64,000 nucleotides of DNA from Dentipellis sp. KUC8613 (taxonomy: Eukaryota; Basidiomycota; Agaricomycetes; Russulales; Hericiaceae): positions 807,835 through 871,834 of the forward strand of contig NSJX01000001.1 of NCBI GenBank assembly GCA_002286715.1, read 5' to 3'. The position numbers and the translations under genes were made by a program. Below the pieces are notes generated by a model. It made no database searches. It was not told where the DNA came from and saw only the letters and a list, made by a program, of their open reading frames with translations. Shown piece by piece: positions 24,181-35,437 of the stretch (position 1 is its first letter; each line of letters begins with the position of its first letter).

Positions 24181-24325
24181 TATGGTAGGAGAGGGTACAG
24201 ACGCGTGTGCTGCTTGCGCACCCTCGACGCGACGCGTCATCCCAGCCACCCGCCATACCGCCCCGCGCGGCGCCTTCAACCTCTCTACTTACCCTCTCAC
24301 CTTTCCACTACCAACATCTCTCACC
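24181..24325. promoter_or_regulatory. Divergent promoter RPN12 / PRE3 with two GACGCGT sites
   Basis: 145 bp between the two proteasome start codons. It contains GACGCGT at 24200-24206 and the palindrome GACGCGTC at 24231-24238. The ascomycete PACE element (GGTGGCAAA) is not present. A pyrimidine-rich stretch precedes the PRE3 start. Confidence 0.55.
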
Positions 24326-25256
24326 ATGGATCGCGTCGATGTCGAACAGCTCAAGAAGGGAGAAGTCAATCTTGGCGTATGTTTCCCGATCTGCGCAATG
24401 TCGTCGACTGCTGACCCCGAGTTCACGCCAGACCTCGATTATGGCCGTCCAATTCGACAAGGGCGTCGTAATTGGTGCCGACAGTCGAACAACCACCGGC
24501 AGCTACATTGTCAGTGACTTTCGCTCTCTTAGTGGTCTTGACATTTATCCTTGCGCAGGCCAACCGTGTAACAGACAAGCTGACGCAACTTCATGACCGC
24601 ATCTACTGTTGTCGTTCGGGCTCTGCTGCAGATACACAGGCCCTCGCCGACTATGTCCACCGCTTCCTGCAACTTGAGCAGTAAGTATCTCCCGTTATCC
24701 TTTGAATTTCAGTCCTCACGTCTTCCAGCCAATTCACGCAAGAACCTCCGACTGTCCATAACGCCGCGAATGTCTTCCAGAGCATGTGCTATTCGAACAA
24801 GAATGCGTTGAGCGCAGGAATCATCGTCGCAGGGTGGGACGGCATTAACGGGCCTGGGGTGTACAACATCCCTCTTGGTGGCGGTCTGTTCCGCCAGCCA
24901 TGGGCTATTGGCGGCTCGGGTTCCACCTACGTCTACGGTTATTGCGATGCGACCTATAAGGAGGGATGGGGCCGAGATGAGACTATTGAGTTCGTAAAGA
25001 ACAGTGAGCCTAATAATCTTGATTCAAACATGAGACGAGACGATGCTGAAGCTTGCCTTCAGCTTTGGCACTGGCCATGTCGCGAGATGGCTCGTCCGGA
25101 GGTGTTATCCGCATGGCTGTCATTACTGAAGACGGTGTTGAGAGGTTGTTCATTCCGGGTAATGAGCTTCCGAAATTCTGGGAAGGGAAGGAGGTGCTCG
25201 GCGCGACACCCAAGCTTCCCGAATGGCAGGATACGGCGATGGCTGTAGAAGCGTAA
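24326..25256 (+). CDS. PRE3: 20S proteasome catalytic subunit beta1 (PSMB6 / Pre3), caspase-like
   Basis: Catalytic beta subunit cleaving after acidic residues. The propeptide is short ([17 protein letters not shown]) and ends in Gly before [20 protein letters not shown], so the Thr after LG is the predicted nucleophile exposed by autocleavage. The active-site Asp (ADSRTTTG) and Lys ([20 protein letters not shown]) are present, as is the SGSAAD loop. [20 protein letters not shown] and [12 protein letters not shown] fit beta1, and the later [20 protein letters not shown] contains the second catalytic Ser/Asp region. The last intron (about 25003-25062) must be spliced at TTCAG to reach the correct end [13 protein letters not shown]. 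Confidence 0.96.
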
Positions 25257-25372
25257 TGATGTATAGTATACTGCAACGTTCTGAATCCAGGATTGTATTC
25301 TGTCGCCGACATTCTTCTATCACGCTGCTATTCTAAAGGACATCGATGGTCTGGGTATCCTCCATTACAAAT

Positions 25373-27254
25373 TTACTTCAAAGACCGTTTCCAAAACGCC
25401 CAGGACAACCGCCCACGTCGTCTGCTTAAACTATCAAAAAAGCTAGAACGACTTTGTAACTGCCAGATGAGCGAGAAGGTATACAGGCCCGCACTGACGA
25501 GGACCAAGACAAGAATCGATACGCCTAAGCTTGCCCAAGCAGCTTTGGCCTCGTTCTTGTCGCTGTCATGGGTATCCTGTACTGTGTATGCAATAAAACC
25601 CACGGTAAAGGCGATCACTCCCCACACCAAAAAGACAGCAGGAAGACTGAGAAACATTGCATGGCCTAAGAGCCCGAAAGCACCGTGGTGGGCGTTGTGC
25701 ACATATGCAAACTAGGTGCACATGATTGAGCTTCGGTGAACAGGGTTCACGGATTATAGCATTGCGTACCGTTGATCGGTGTGAATTGGATTGATGGATC
25801 CATACAAAAAATACGCCAACGGTGATGCTGCCCAGCGAGGCAAAAGTGGAGACGATTCCACCTGCCTTGGCTACAATTCCGATGCCGTCGATGTCAAGAA
25901 ACCCTATGGTCGCTCTGGCAAAGTCAGGGTCATGATTTCGGAATAGCTGAAGACTGCACATGAACACTTACGAGAGCAACACGGTAGCCTTCGCAGAACA
26001 CTCGATTAGTATGGATGCACTTGTGCGAAGACAGTAACTCACGATTAGAAGGAAATCCTGATATTGTTGAACAAGCCGCCGAATATAAGTTTCCCATCTC
26101 TCCTGCATGTTGGACAGTCGGCCCTGATATTCTGTAGCAGCCTTGACGTGCGCTACGTAGGTCCGAGGAATGGCGAAGAATATGATGTCCACCATGTACT
26201 CCAGCGGCACACTGATGTACAGGGGTGTTGTCTCATCCCTCACAGGCCTTTGCACACTTCTTCCTGCACGGTGATGTAATGAGTCCCTAAGCGTGCGTCT
26301 ACCATAATCCTCTGCATCCCGAAAACTCCCTTCGAATAATCGTGAGCTACGCATGAAGTTGAACGGTCACCAAAACTTACATATTTCTCTCAAGACCCAA
26401 GATAGGAAAACTGTTCTAGCAATGCTCCGTTCATTTTTATCGCCTGCATGAATGTATTGCTATATGTAAGCTTAAGGAACGAACAGCTGAAGTCAAGCAC
26501 TGACCTTTTAGTTGCTTAAGAGCACGGGATAGATCTTCGCACTCGGCTTTCGAAAACGGGACCACGCTTTTGTGGCCGCTGACAACGTTGTCTTGTCATG
26601 AGTGGTGTCAGATTCTTCTGTTCCAGCCTCACAAGGGTGGTGAACCTACCAACATGGTACCATGTCAGGGCTTCCCGGACCTCTAGTTCGGCGGTTGGTA
26701 GTGGGGGTACATGGCAGGGATGCCATTGGATGTAGTTCCAGTAGAGCCTCCGGCGTCGATTTACTGGAAAGGAAAGTTGAATTGGGTCCCGCGGAAATTG
26801 AAACGAACCCACGAAGGTATGGCTCGACGGTGCGGATTGTTTCTGACCTCCCTTCCTCGATAAGGTACGACGCGACACAATGTGTATGGTTTACAACCAG
26901 TGTCCGGAAGTGATCCCCGGGAGACGGTGACCCCGGTATGCAGATCTCCATATCATGCCCGATTTCGGACAAGGGGTAGGTAACAATGTACGCTTCGAGG
27001 GCATCTAGAACGTTAGGGTCGCGGATGTTGTCGTCTGCTACGATGCGCTTTGATGCATTGTAGAAGTACACCCAACCTTGCGGGTGTATCTGCAGATCCC
27101 AGCCTGCAGGGAGAGAGAACTTGGTGTCGGGGACTTGACAATCGGTTGGTCTAATGTTTCTGATGTTTGATTTCCCCAATCAGTGTCTCAAACATATTGG
27201 CCAAGCGATGTTAGCTCACAAATTTCCATTCAACATCGACACCCCGGGAGGCAT
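25373..27254 (-). CDS. WW-domain membrane protein (Agaricomycete-type family)
   Basis: The N-terminus has a WW domain (LPAGWDLQIHPQGWVYFYNA), which binds Pro-rich peptides. A conserved segment follows (KRIVADDNIRDPNVLDALEA), then a His/Cys-containing region (LVVNHTHCVASYLIEE) and a cytosolic helical part (LEYMVDIIFFAIPRTYVAHV, RLSNMQERWETYIRRLVQQY). At least three C-terminal hydrophobic segments follow: FASLGSITVGVFFVWIH, AMFLSLPAVFLVWGVIAFTV and ASLGVSILVLVLVSAGLYTF. The start ATG at 27254 (MPPGVSMLNGN) is the only one that keeps phase across the first intron into LPTDCQVPDTKFSLPAGW. Similar WW plus multipass proteins are common in mushroom genomes and have no assigned function. Exons between 26350 and 26600 are not fully resolved. 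Confidence 0.72.
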
Positions 27255-27458
27255 GTGAGATATGACCTGTGTCGGGCGTTTGGTTGACAGTCGTCTGCGT
27301 GTCTAAAGACAAGGACATGGATAAAGCTGGTGATGGGTGCGATCATAAAGGCAGTGGCGGTATGTAGGCTATTTGACGCGCGCTGGGAACGACGCGAGAC
27401 GCGCGATCGTAAGGAGACCTTTCTGTCTTCGGACCCAACACTCTACCCGCCTGCCACC
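27255..27458. promoter_or_regulatory. Divergent promoter WW-protein / NSP1
   Basis: 204 bp between start codons. Has GACGCGCGC (about 27376) and GACGCGAGACGCGCG (about 27391), related to but not identical with the GACGCGT sites in the neighbouring proteasome promoters. Confidence 0.35.
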
Positions 27459-29736
27459 ATGAGTTTCTTTGGGACAAATACGAACACCGGTCCTGGCGGT
27501 AACGCGCAAAACACATCTACACCCGGAACCGGACAGACGAACGCGTTTGGAGGTGGCTTATTTGGCGCAGGTGAGTTCGACGTTGACTGCGGTTGGTCTG
27601 AGCCTCACATTGCGTGCCCTTTATTCAGCTAAGCCTGCTGGAGGTGCGACTACTGGTGGAGGGCTTTTTGGGTCGACTAACACTGGGAACAGTGCGTGTT
27701 TCAGTGGCTGAAAGTCTGGTGCTCAACTCATCCCATTCTAGCGACAGCGGGAGCGGGTACCTCTGCGCCCAACCCACTTTTCGGAGGTGCAGCTGGTGGC
27801 AGTGGTTCTAATGCATTCGGCGGAGGCTCTGCATTTGGTGGGGGCTCTGCATTCGGAGGAGGAGCAAGTGGTGGTGGTCTTTTCGGCGCAAAGCCAGCGT
27901 CCACGGCTCCTGCGGGCACTGGTGCGGCAGGTGGCGCAAACACGGCAGGTTCAACGGCGACACCTGGCTTATTCGGAGGCGGTCTGTTTGGATCAAAGCC
28001 TGCAGACCAAGCAGCTTCTGCATCGAACCCCCCCGCATCGGGCTGTGAGTGACCGCCTTTGCTTCACGTTGTCCCCTTCCTCATATGCCGTTCCTTAGTA
28101 TTTGGCACCCCGGCAGCCGCAAGCACGCCGACTAACAACGCTGCGACTGGATCAGGTATTCTATACTTGCCTGCGAGCCTTCCCCGACTGACATCGCAAT
28201 CCTGCAGGCGGCGCTGGAGGCTTGTTCGGTGCTCCCAAACCAGCCGACAATGCAACTTCATCGACCACTCCCGCAAGCAACCTAGCTGGTGGTGGCTTGT
28301 TTGGGAAGAAGCCTGATGCTCCTGCTACTACATCGGCTGCTCCAGCAGCGTCGCCGTTTGGCGCGTTCTCTTTGGGAGGTGGTGCTTCCACGGCAACGAA
28401 CAAAGACAAACCCGAGGAGAAAAAGGACGGGGCACCAGGTAAGTACTCTGCCTTGTTGTGGAGTTTCTAGCGCGTTGATTTCCTCCATACTAGCGCCCCC
28501 TCCCATGTTCGGTCTCGGCGCTGCAGGTAGTTCTGCAGCTGCTCCTGCCGCAGCAGACAAAGGCGAGAAGAAAGACGGCGCCCCAGCTCGTATGTGTCTG
28601 GAAGGCTCGAGACGCACGCATTAGCTTACTGGCTTCTCTGATTCTTAGCGTCGCCCTTCGGTTCGTTCAGTCTGCCAAAGCCTGGCGAGGTATCTGGGAC
28701 TTCCACTACTACTGAGAAGAAAGATGCTGCACCAGGTCTGTTCTCATTCGTTCAACGGGTAATGAATCAAGCTGACACCGTTATTGTTCTCAGCCTCGGC
28801 CTTCTCATTGGGCACAGGGTCTGGAAACAAGGCTAGCACACCGACGACGGCGCCTGCCTCAAGTAAGTTTGCGCATGCCGCTTTGGGCAGTCCCTAACCT
28901 AAATGGTATTCATAGCAACAGCTGCGCCCGCCAGTGCGTCAACGGCGCTCTCTGTTCCTCCTCCATCCATGCTTCGAGGAAAGAGCATTGAAGAGATAGT
29001 CAACCGGTGGTCGACGGACCTTGAGACTCATGTTCGAGAATTCACCAAGTTTTCGACGGAAGTTGGGGTGTGGGATCGCGCATTAATCGAGAATGGAAAC
29101 AACGTATGCTCTCTTTTATTTTTGGCTTATCTCTGGAGGGTTGAGAATGGTCCCTTAGTTGGCAGCACTCTACAGCCACGTTCTTGCCGCGGAACGAGAG
29201 CAAAATGACATCGATCAATCTCTGGACCACGTTGAGCAGCAGCAGCGAGAACTGTTGGCTACATTGGAGGTATACGAGAAACAGATGGATGAGGTGCTTG
29301 GTGGCCAAGGTGGTACCTTGCGTGCGCTGGACACCGGTCCGGCCGACACAGAGAGGGACAAAAAGTGGGTGAAATTGTCATGCCGGCATTGTTACTTGCT
29401 GACTATTCTTCTCATCGAAGCTACATGCTGGCGACGGAGCTCCATAGCCATCTCGACGATCTTTCGTCGTCACTGACACAGCTCATCGAATCTGTCAATG
29501 GGGTTTCGCTGGGCCCAACCCCCGAAACACAAGCTGAGGATCCAATGGCGCAAATCGCCCAAGTCCTAAGCAGTCACCTTGAGAGTCTGCAGTGGATTGA
29601 CGGTGCATCCCGCGAGCTGGAAGGCAAGGTTGTGGAGGTGGAGAAACGGGTGAAGGATGCAGGTATCAGTACCAATGGTTATGCTTCGAATTCGGGATCT
29701 GGAGGCAGGTCCCGAGGATTTGGGCTTAACCGGTGA
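27459..29736 (+). CDS. NSP1: FG nucleoporin Nsp1 / NUP62
   Basis: Central nuclear pore protein whose FG repeats form the permeability barrier and whose coiled coil anchors it to the pore. The N-terminal half is low-complexity with repeated GLFG/FG units separated by Gly, Ser, Thr, Ala and Pro (GGGLFGA, GGGLFGS, NAFGGGSAFGGGSAFGGG, GGGLFGAKPA, PSPFGAF-like SPFGAFSLGGG). A KKDGAP spacer recurs, as in Nsp1 FxFG spacers. The C-terminal third is the Nsp1_C coiled coil: LRGKSIEEIVNRWSTDLETH, HVLAAEREQNDIDQSLDHVE, LLATLEVYEKQMDEVL, LATELHSHLDDLSSSLTQLI. The FG region is cut by many short introns that fall between repeat units. The start ATG at 27459 is in accATGag context. The stop at 29734-29736 follows SRGFGLNR. 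Confidence 0.93.
27790..27990 (+). repeat. FG-repeat coding low-complexity tract (NSP1)
   Basis: Imperfect tandem copies of GCATTYGGNGGAGG-type units encode SAFGGG/GLFG repeats. It is part of the coding sequence. Confidence 0.8.
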
Positions 29737-29856
29737 AATGTTGTACTTTGTGCTTTTGTCTCTCAACGCATCTTCATGTACGCTACGTATTACTTGTTCC
29801 ATCTCATTCTGAACGACAATCATCCGAACGGAAATACCAATTCGGTAGCCTGACTG

Positions 29857-31330
29857 TCAGATCCTGACTACAGATGCCCAGGTCCCTACTTCAGCCTTCC
29901 ACGGACTGCCCTCCCACATCCGCAATCTCCATAAAGCGATGGCGAGGGGCACAGCGTCTGCCCTCTCTAGGTTGTTCGGGCTCGAACATAGCAGGAATGC
30001 ATGGCTAGCTTTGTCGTCGCCAGTAATCCGCGCACGAGGTGTCTCACGTCGAGGCTTTGTTGTTTTCCTGACATTTAGAAACTCTACCTTGAGAAGTCGA
30101 GTCAAAAGTTGGTGCAAAGCCGCACGCTGAGGACGGGAGGGGAACAGTGATATCCCGTTATATAGAGGAACCTTTGGAGAGCAAAGAGTGTCTGGGAGGT
30201 CTTCGAAATGGTGATCTTGAGCAACGGGGTACAGAGTGGACAACGGGGGCGATGGACGCTTCGGCGCGGGCGTCTTCTCGGGTTTATCAGGCAACGACGT
30301 TCGATTTGGTGTTGGCCTGTCCTTCTGGACGGGGTCGCGGTTTAAGGGAGGGACTACCAGAATAGCAACGGCGTCGTCGTAAGGTATGATGCCGGTTTCC
30401 TTGACGTCCTTGAATTCTGACCGAGTGAGCCGTCGTAGGACAGGTATTTGTTCGCTGTTCCGCTTTTTATACTGCAGACGGTTTCCTAAGAGTTCCAATT
30501 CTTGGAGCACGCGCAAGCGGAGTAAGTGGCCTATATATGGCCCCAGCGAAGGGAGCACTGTGTAATTTTGACGGAAAAGGCGAGCGACGCCTATGATATT
30601 GCACGTGAACCCAAGGACTGAGTTACAGACGACCCGCGATATCTCACCTCGTGGTATGATTTCATTCACGGCAGCTTGTCGACAGGCAATATAATAAGCA
30701 TTTCCACTGAACCGCCGCTTGAACTTCGGATGCTCAACACCATCTGGAAGCATTGCGTATGTGGTACGGCCTATTCTGGGAGACGAGAGCCGCCTTGGGG
30801 ACATGCGGATTAAGAAGTCTTCAATGCATTACTCGGTCAGGACCCGACGAATAAGGCCTGGGTTGCGCTCACCAGTGGGTAGGTGTCTCGAGGTTACCAC
30901 ACATTGACGAATGGGCGATGTGAGCATTCGGACTGCAGTCCATCCTTGAGATGTGAACGCGGGTGAAGAGCAATCAGAGCTCACGGTATGGGTTCGCCCA
31001 CCATTTTCTCTCCCACTCGGACGGAGCTCTGGGCGTTGATTCATCTCTGACTTCTGCAGCGGGCGTGGAAGTATCACGGGAAGGAAGCAAACCGAAGCGA
31101 GGCGGTCGAGCTTTGTGTCGTTTATAGTCTTTGCGATGTATGATCGGGTTGCTTGAATCTAGCAGGATGGAATGCGACGAGCGTCCGACATGGGTAAAGT
31201 CGGCCGTCAGCTGTTTCTGGAGTGAAAGATCTTTATTTCTCTTTGATGGGAGATTTGCGATCCTGGGGCTTGGGGCAGGGGAGGGTAGAGACCGGAGGCG
31301 TTGGAGCAGACGTGGTATCAGACGCGGCAT
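29857..31330 (-). CDS. Conserved protein of unknown function, possibly mitochondrial
   Basis: I do not recognise the family. The ATG at 31330 begins MPRLIPRLLQRLRSLPSP, an Arg/Leu/Ser-rich lead without acidic residues that looks like a mitochondrial presequence (inference). Three exons join: the first ends SEWERKWWANPYR; the second gives LTSPIRQCVVTSRHLPT; the long last exon begins near DFLIRMSPRRLSSPRIG and contains YAMLPDGVEHPKFKRRFSGN, YIACRQAAVNEIIP, HLLRLRVLQELELLGNRLQY and a Pro/Lys-rich linker. The C-terminus HAFLLCSSPNNLERADAVPL could be part of a folded domain. The pattern of a short presequence, WW-NPY motif and basic body resembles proteins tied to mitochondrial gene expression, but no signature proves it. 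Confidence 0.62.
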
Positions 31331-31627
31331 GGACCAAGCTGCATTACATTCGCGTAATAGAGCGAGCGCGATTGAACGCGACAGCTTTATCAGTTCCTTC
31401 AATTCGTTTTTAACGGTCCTCTGATCCAAGCCCAAGACACAGTCCACTCTAACACATATGAATCTCATATCCGTATGCTAGCGACTAGTGGCTGAAGCGC
31501 TGACTGCCCGCATGACCCACGGAACACGGGCCTCGTTTACCCGTTTGGTGGGCATAGCCGCCCTATCTGCTATATAACATATCGCCACGGCGCTATCGCG
31601 ACATGTCCATCTTGCTCGTCTTGCAAT

Positions 31628-33276
31628 ATGGGAATGCAGACGGTGCCTCCGCCTGAGCCTATCAGGCTTGCGGTAATGGGCTGTGGTCAGAGAGGCAAGG
31701 TGAGAGCTTTTCTCGCATTCATCCATTATCTCTTGTCAATAACACTGCAGCCATTCAGAGTTATGCTGCGTATGCACTATCAGAGCCAACCAAGTGCAAA
31801 GTCGTAGCCATCGCAGAGCCTCGTCCGAAGACGAGGAAGCTGATGGCAGACAGCTATCGTGTGGACCAAAGCCTCGTCTTCGAGTCCTGGACTGACTTTC
31901 TCGAGGCATCTGCGGAGACAATTAAGACTATCGGCACACGCCTTGCAGACGCAGTACTCATCACTGTCCAAGACCATATGCACGCAGAGTTGGTCGAAGC
32001 CTTTGCTGCGCAGGGCTACCATATACTCTGCGAGAAACCAATGGCGACTAATATCGAGCACTGCTTGCGCATGGAGTCCGCAGTTAAGAAGGCTGGTATC
32101 ATCTTTGGCATGGGGCATGGTAAGCCCTCAGTCCGGACAGTTTTCTCGTGGACCTATCATTCACCCCTTATAGTTCTGCGTTATTCTCCTTATACCAGGG
32201 CGATAACCGAGGTTGTTCGGTCCGGAAAACTCGGAGCCCTGGTGAATGCGGTTCATGTTGAACCTGTTGGTCACTATCATTTCGCGCATTCCTATGTTCG
32301 CGGAAGCTGGTCTCGTGAGGCAGATAGTTCCTTTTCGCTGATGACTAAAAGTTGCCAGTAAGTGGTTCACACTCGTTAAGTGCTCCTTGTGATCTTTATG
32401 CTTCCCAGTGACATCGACATTCTTTGCCACTGGCTTTCGCCTTCCACGCCCACCCAGGTGTCGTCGTTCGGAGGACTCCAGCATTTTCGCAAGTCGGAAA
32501 AACCACCTGGTGCTGGTGAAGCTACGCGATGTTTCGACTGTGCAGTTGAGAAGGACTGTCCATACAGTGCCAAAAGGAGTATGTTCTCCCTTCGAGATCC
32601 AAAAAAGGTTTCAATATCAATCTAATCATCATCTGCTTTGGTCCAGTATATTTGGATAAGGTCACTGCAGGGTCCTTGGGCTGGCCATCAAGCACCATCG
32701 TTGACGGCATCCCAGACATAGAAAACATCACGGAGGCTCTGCGATATGGTCCTTACGGCCGTTGTGTGTATGAGCATGATAATGATGTGTGTGACAATCA
32801 GGTAAAGAATCGTGCATCTGTCTTACCTTGAGCTTTGTTCTGATCTCCCTCAGGTTGTAAATGTTCAATACTCATCGGGTGCCACTGCCTCTTTCACCAT
32901 GGTCGCGTTTACGTCACTCATATGCGACCGACAAACACGATTACATTTCACCCACGGAGAAATTGTCGGTGACATGAAAACTTTCACGGTGAACAACTTC
33001 CGAACTGGCCAGTCGACAGTCCACAAACCCAAGGATGAAGGGGGCGGACACGGAGGCGGAGATCTCGGTCTCATCAGCACGTTCGTGGAGGCCATTCGGG
33101 CTGGGAACCAGGAGCTACTGGGCACTGATGTGACGGACGTCCTGAAGAGCCATCTCACTGTATTTGCCGCAGAGCAGAGCCGACGCCAGGGAACGATCGT
33201 GAACTGCGAGGAGTTCGAGAGGTTAGCTCGGCTGCAATTTGAAACCGCTAGATTAGAGGAAGATGGGAATCGATAG
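31628..33276 (+). CDS. Gfo/Idh/MocA-family NAD(P)-dependent oxidoreductase (first of two)
   Basis: Rossmann-fold dehydrogenase acting on a sugar or polyol-like substrate. IRLAVMGCGQRGK is the nucleotide-binding GxGxxG-type turn. VVAIAEPRP ends the second strand, and ADAVLITVQDHMHAELVEAF and HILCEKPMATN carry the EKP motif (catalytic Lys) typical of the family. The C-terminal domain starts with VLRYSPYTRAITEVVRSGKL and contains MTKSCHDIDILCHWL, with the His-Asp pair expected near the active site. A Cys-rich insertion (RCFDCAVEKDCPYSAKR) is seen in a subset of this family. Five exons. Start 31628 (MGMQTVPPPEPIR) or 31634. The substrate cannot be told from sequence. Confidence 0.83.
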
Positions 33277-33536
33277 GACGTTCATTGGCATCGCATGTAC
33301 ATTGTCGTGTTCCAGTTTCATCTGTCGTCTGGAGTACTTCAGAAGGGGTCTTTTACTACTGAGCAGCCTTGATTTTGGTGGACGCTGATGAGATTACTTG
33401 GTTGAACAACGAGTGGCAATGCATAAATTTCGCAACGGTACGTAGTGCATACATATGCATAACAAGAAGGGTATCGCAAATCGAGGTGAAGAATATCGAA
33501 GCAAAGCTCACGTCAAGATCGTCTGATAAATCAACC

Positions 33537-35437
33537 CTAGTCTTGGGATTCCAGCTCCCTTCGGATACGCTCTCTGACTTCTCTCAGCCCTCCGCCTTCT
33601 CTTCGAACCCGGCGAGGGCTGCGAGTAGCAACTTCCTCAGCGCTTTCGTCCTTGCTTCGGCTGGATCCAGGGCTGGGGGGAACCTTAGGTCCACTACCGA
33701 CCGCAGCCTGGCTTGAGGCAGGCATTTCCAACCATTCATCGGAACCGATGGTCAATGGCTTGAGGAAGAACGGGCATAAAGACGTGAGCATGTTGAGAGA
33801 CTCTAGAGCCTCAGCTGTGGATATGGGCACTGGGGAGGATTTGACCACGGCAGCAGCAACTTCGGACGCAGGAAGCGTACGACGCTTGCGCGTGGTTGGT
33901 GTCCCGGTTGTACTAGTGGGCGCAGAAAAGAGCCTATGGACGACATTTATCAGTCCCCTCCGCTCTAACGACGGAATGCGTGTGCTTACATCCATACGCT
34001 ATCGGCCACTCCTCCAAGGCGTCCCAACTGGACACGGCGCTTCAGCTCGTCCTGGCCAAGTTTGATTAATTCCGCCTTGCTGAGCTTGGCACCAGACGGC
34101 CCGGCCCTGGGCGTCTTCGACGGCGTACTTGTCAGCTCCTTCTGACGAATGCGATCATATAATGCCTGCCGTCTGGAACTCGTGGGTGTCTGCGGCGCAG
34201 TCGACGCATCAGCACCACGTTGGTGAACAGGTGTCGAGGGAAGTGAATCGGTGGTGGCCTCAGACCGTGAAGGTGAAAGTGAGGGGGTCCTCGGGGTTAG
34301 AAGGCCTGTGTGCAGTTCGCCTCGTGCTCGGCGTGAGGGCGTCTGGGGGAACAGGGACGATCCTTGAGACGCCTTACTCCCAGGCGTAATAGGGAAAGGA
34401 ACGGCAAAGTCCCGCGATGCGGAAGACCTCTTTACGGGCGATTTGGTGGGAGATCGTGACAGTCGGGAGGAGCTTGGAGAGGGGGGTGTCGCTAGGATGG
34501 AGATAGAGGAGGGTGATTTTGGAGAAGAGGAGGCAAGAAGACGTGTCAACGTCGAAGGTTTCGCAGGGGTGATCAGTTGCGGTAGATCGGCCATGTGTAC
34601 GTTTGGTATCGGTTTCGTGTTAAAGTGAATCTGTTACGGATATATTAATTTGAAAAAAATCGTCCAGGAAACAAGGTAATCGACGAACCTTTGCCCATTG
34701 GTGTAACTTCGTGAGAACTTCTCGGCGCCGAGTTTCACTACCAGCAGTCCAACGCGCGACTGCAGCCATTCCACTACCCATATCTTTATCAAGATCTATT
34801 TCGACCTCGATGCCGACGCCGTAAGTGGGAACTCGAGATCCTGACAGCTTGGAAAAGTGGCTCGTCGGGCTGACAACGAATCCCATGGAACCACGGGTCC
34901 AGTCCTTGGGTGTGGCAGGGGCCTCTTCTTCCAAGAAAGGGTTATCGTCGTCTGTCTTCTTGCTAGAACTACCGGCGGAAGACACGGATGCTTCGTTGCC
35001 GTCCCACTCCCAGAGCCAGCACAGCCGCCTCAAATCGTCGATATCGAACTTAGTGCGGAGAGCAGTTGACGCGTTGAGGGAGTAGAGATTAACGACGTTG
35101 CGGACAATTCCTGTCCCAGAAGACGGCGAAACTGCGCATGTAGCCAGTGCATGAGACAGCGCATGCTGCAAAGTTGTTTGAATTGTGTAGAGACGCGAGA
35201 GATGGGGTGGAAGTGATTCTTCTTCAGAGGCAGTAGCTTTGCCTTTAGGTGTCGCTTTGTGGGATGACTTGGGCGGAGAGGGTGGCCTGGAAAGAGGTGA
35301 GAAGCGAAAAGTCAAAATGAACTGGCTACGTACGCAATTCGGAGTCTCTTGGGCGTTAGGGTCATATCATCTTCGTCCTCGGATAAGCAACGCTTCTTCC
35401 TTGGAGATACTCGTAGAGCAGTGTACAGGTCTGACAT
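33537..35437 (-). CDS. CDT1: DNA replication licensing factor Cdt1
   Basis: Loads the MCM2-7 helicase at origins with ORC and Cdc6. The N-terminus ([18 protein letters not shown]) has a KR-rich segment that could be a nuclear signal and CDK target (TPKRLR). The central part ([54 protein letters not shown]) matches the middle winged-helix domain that in animals binds geminin. The linker is rich in Ser-Pro/Thr-Pro ([34 protein letters not shown]), giving many possible CDK sites. The C-terminal winged helix ([20 protein letters not shown]) binds [22 protein letters not shown] lies just before it. The ATG at 35437 is in the first exon, which ends at a GTACGT donor near 35330. Confidence 0.85.

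Noticed and set aside
24181..24325. Search for the Rpn4 PACE element (GGTGGCAAA) in the RPN12/PRE3 promoter
   Set aside because: Neither strand contains it; the region instead has GACGCGT motifs.
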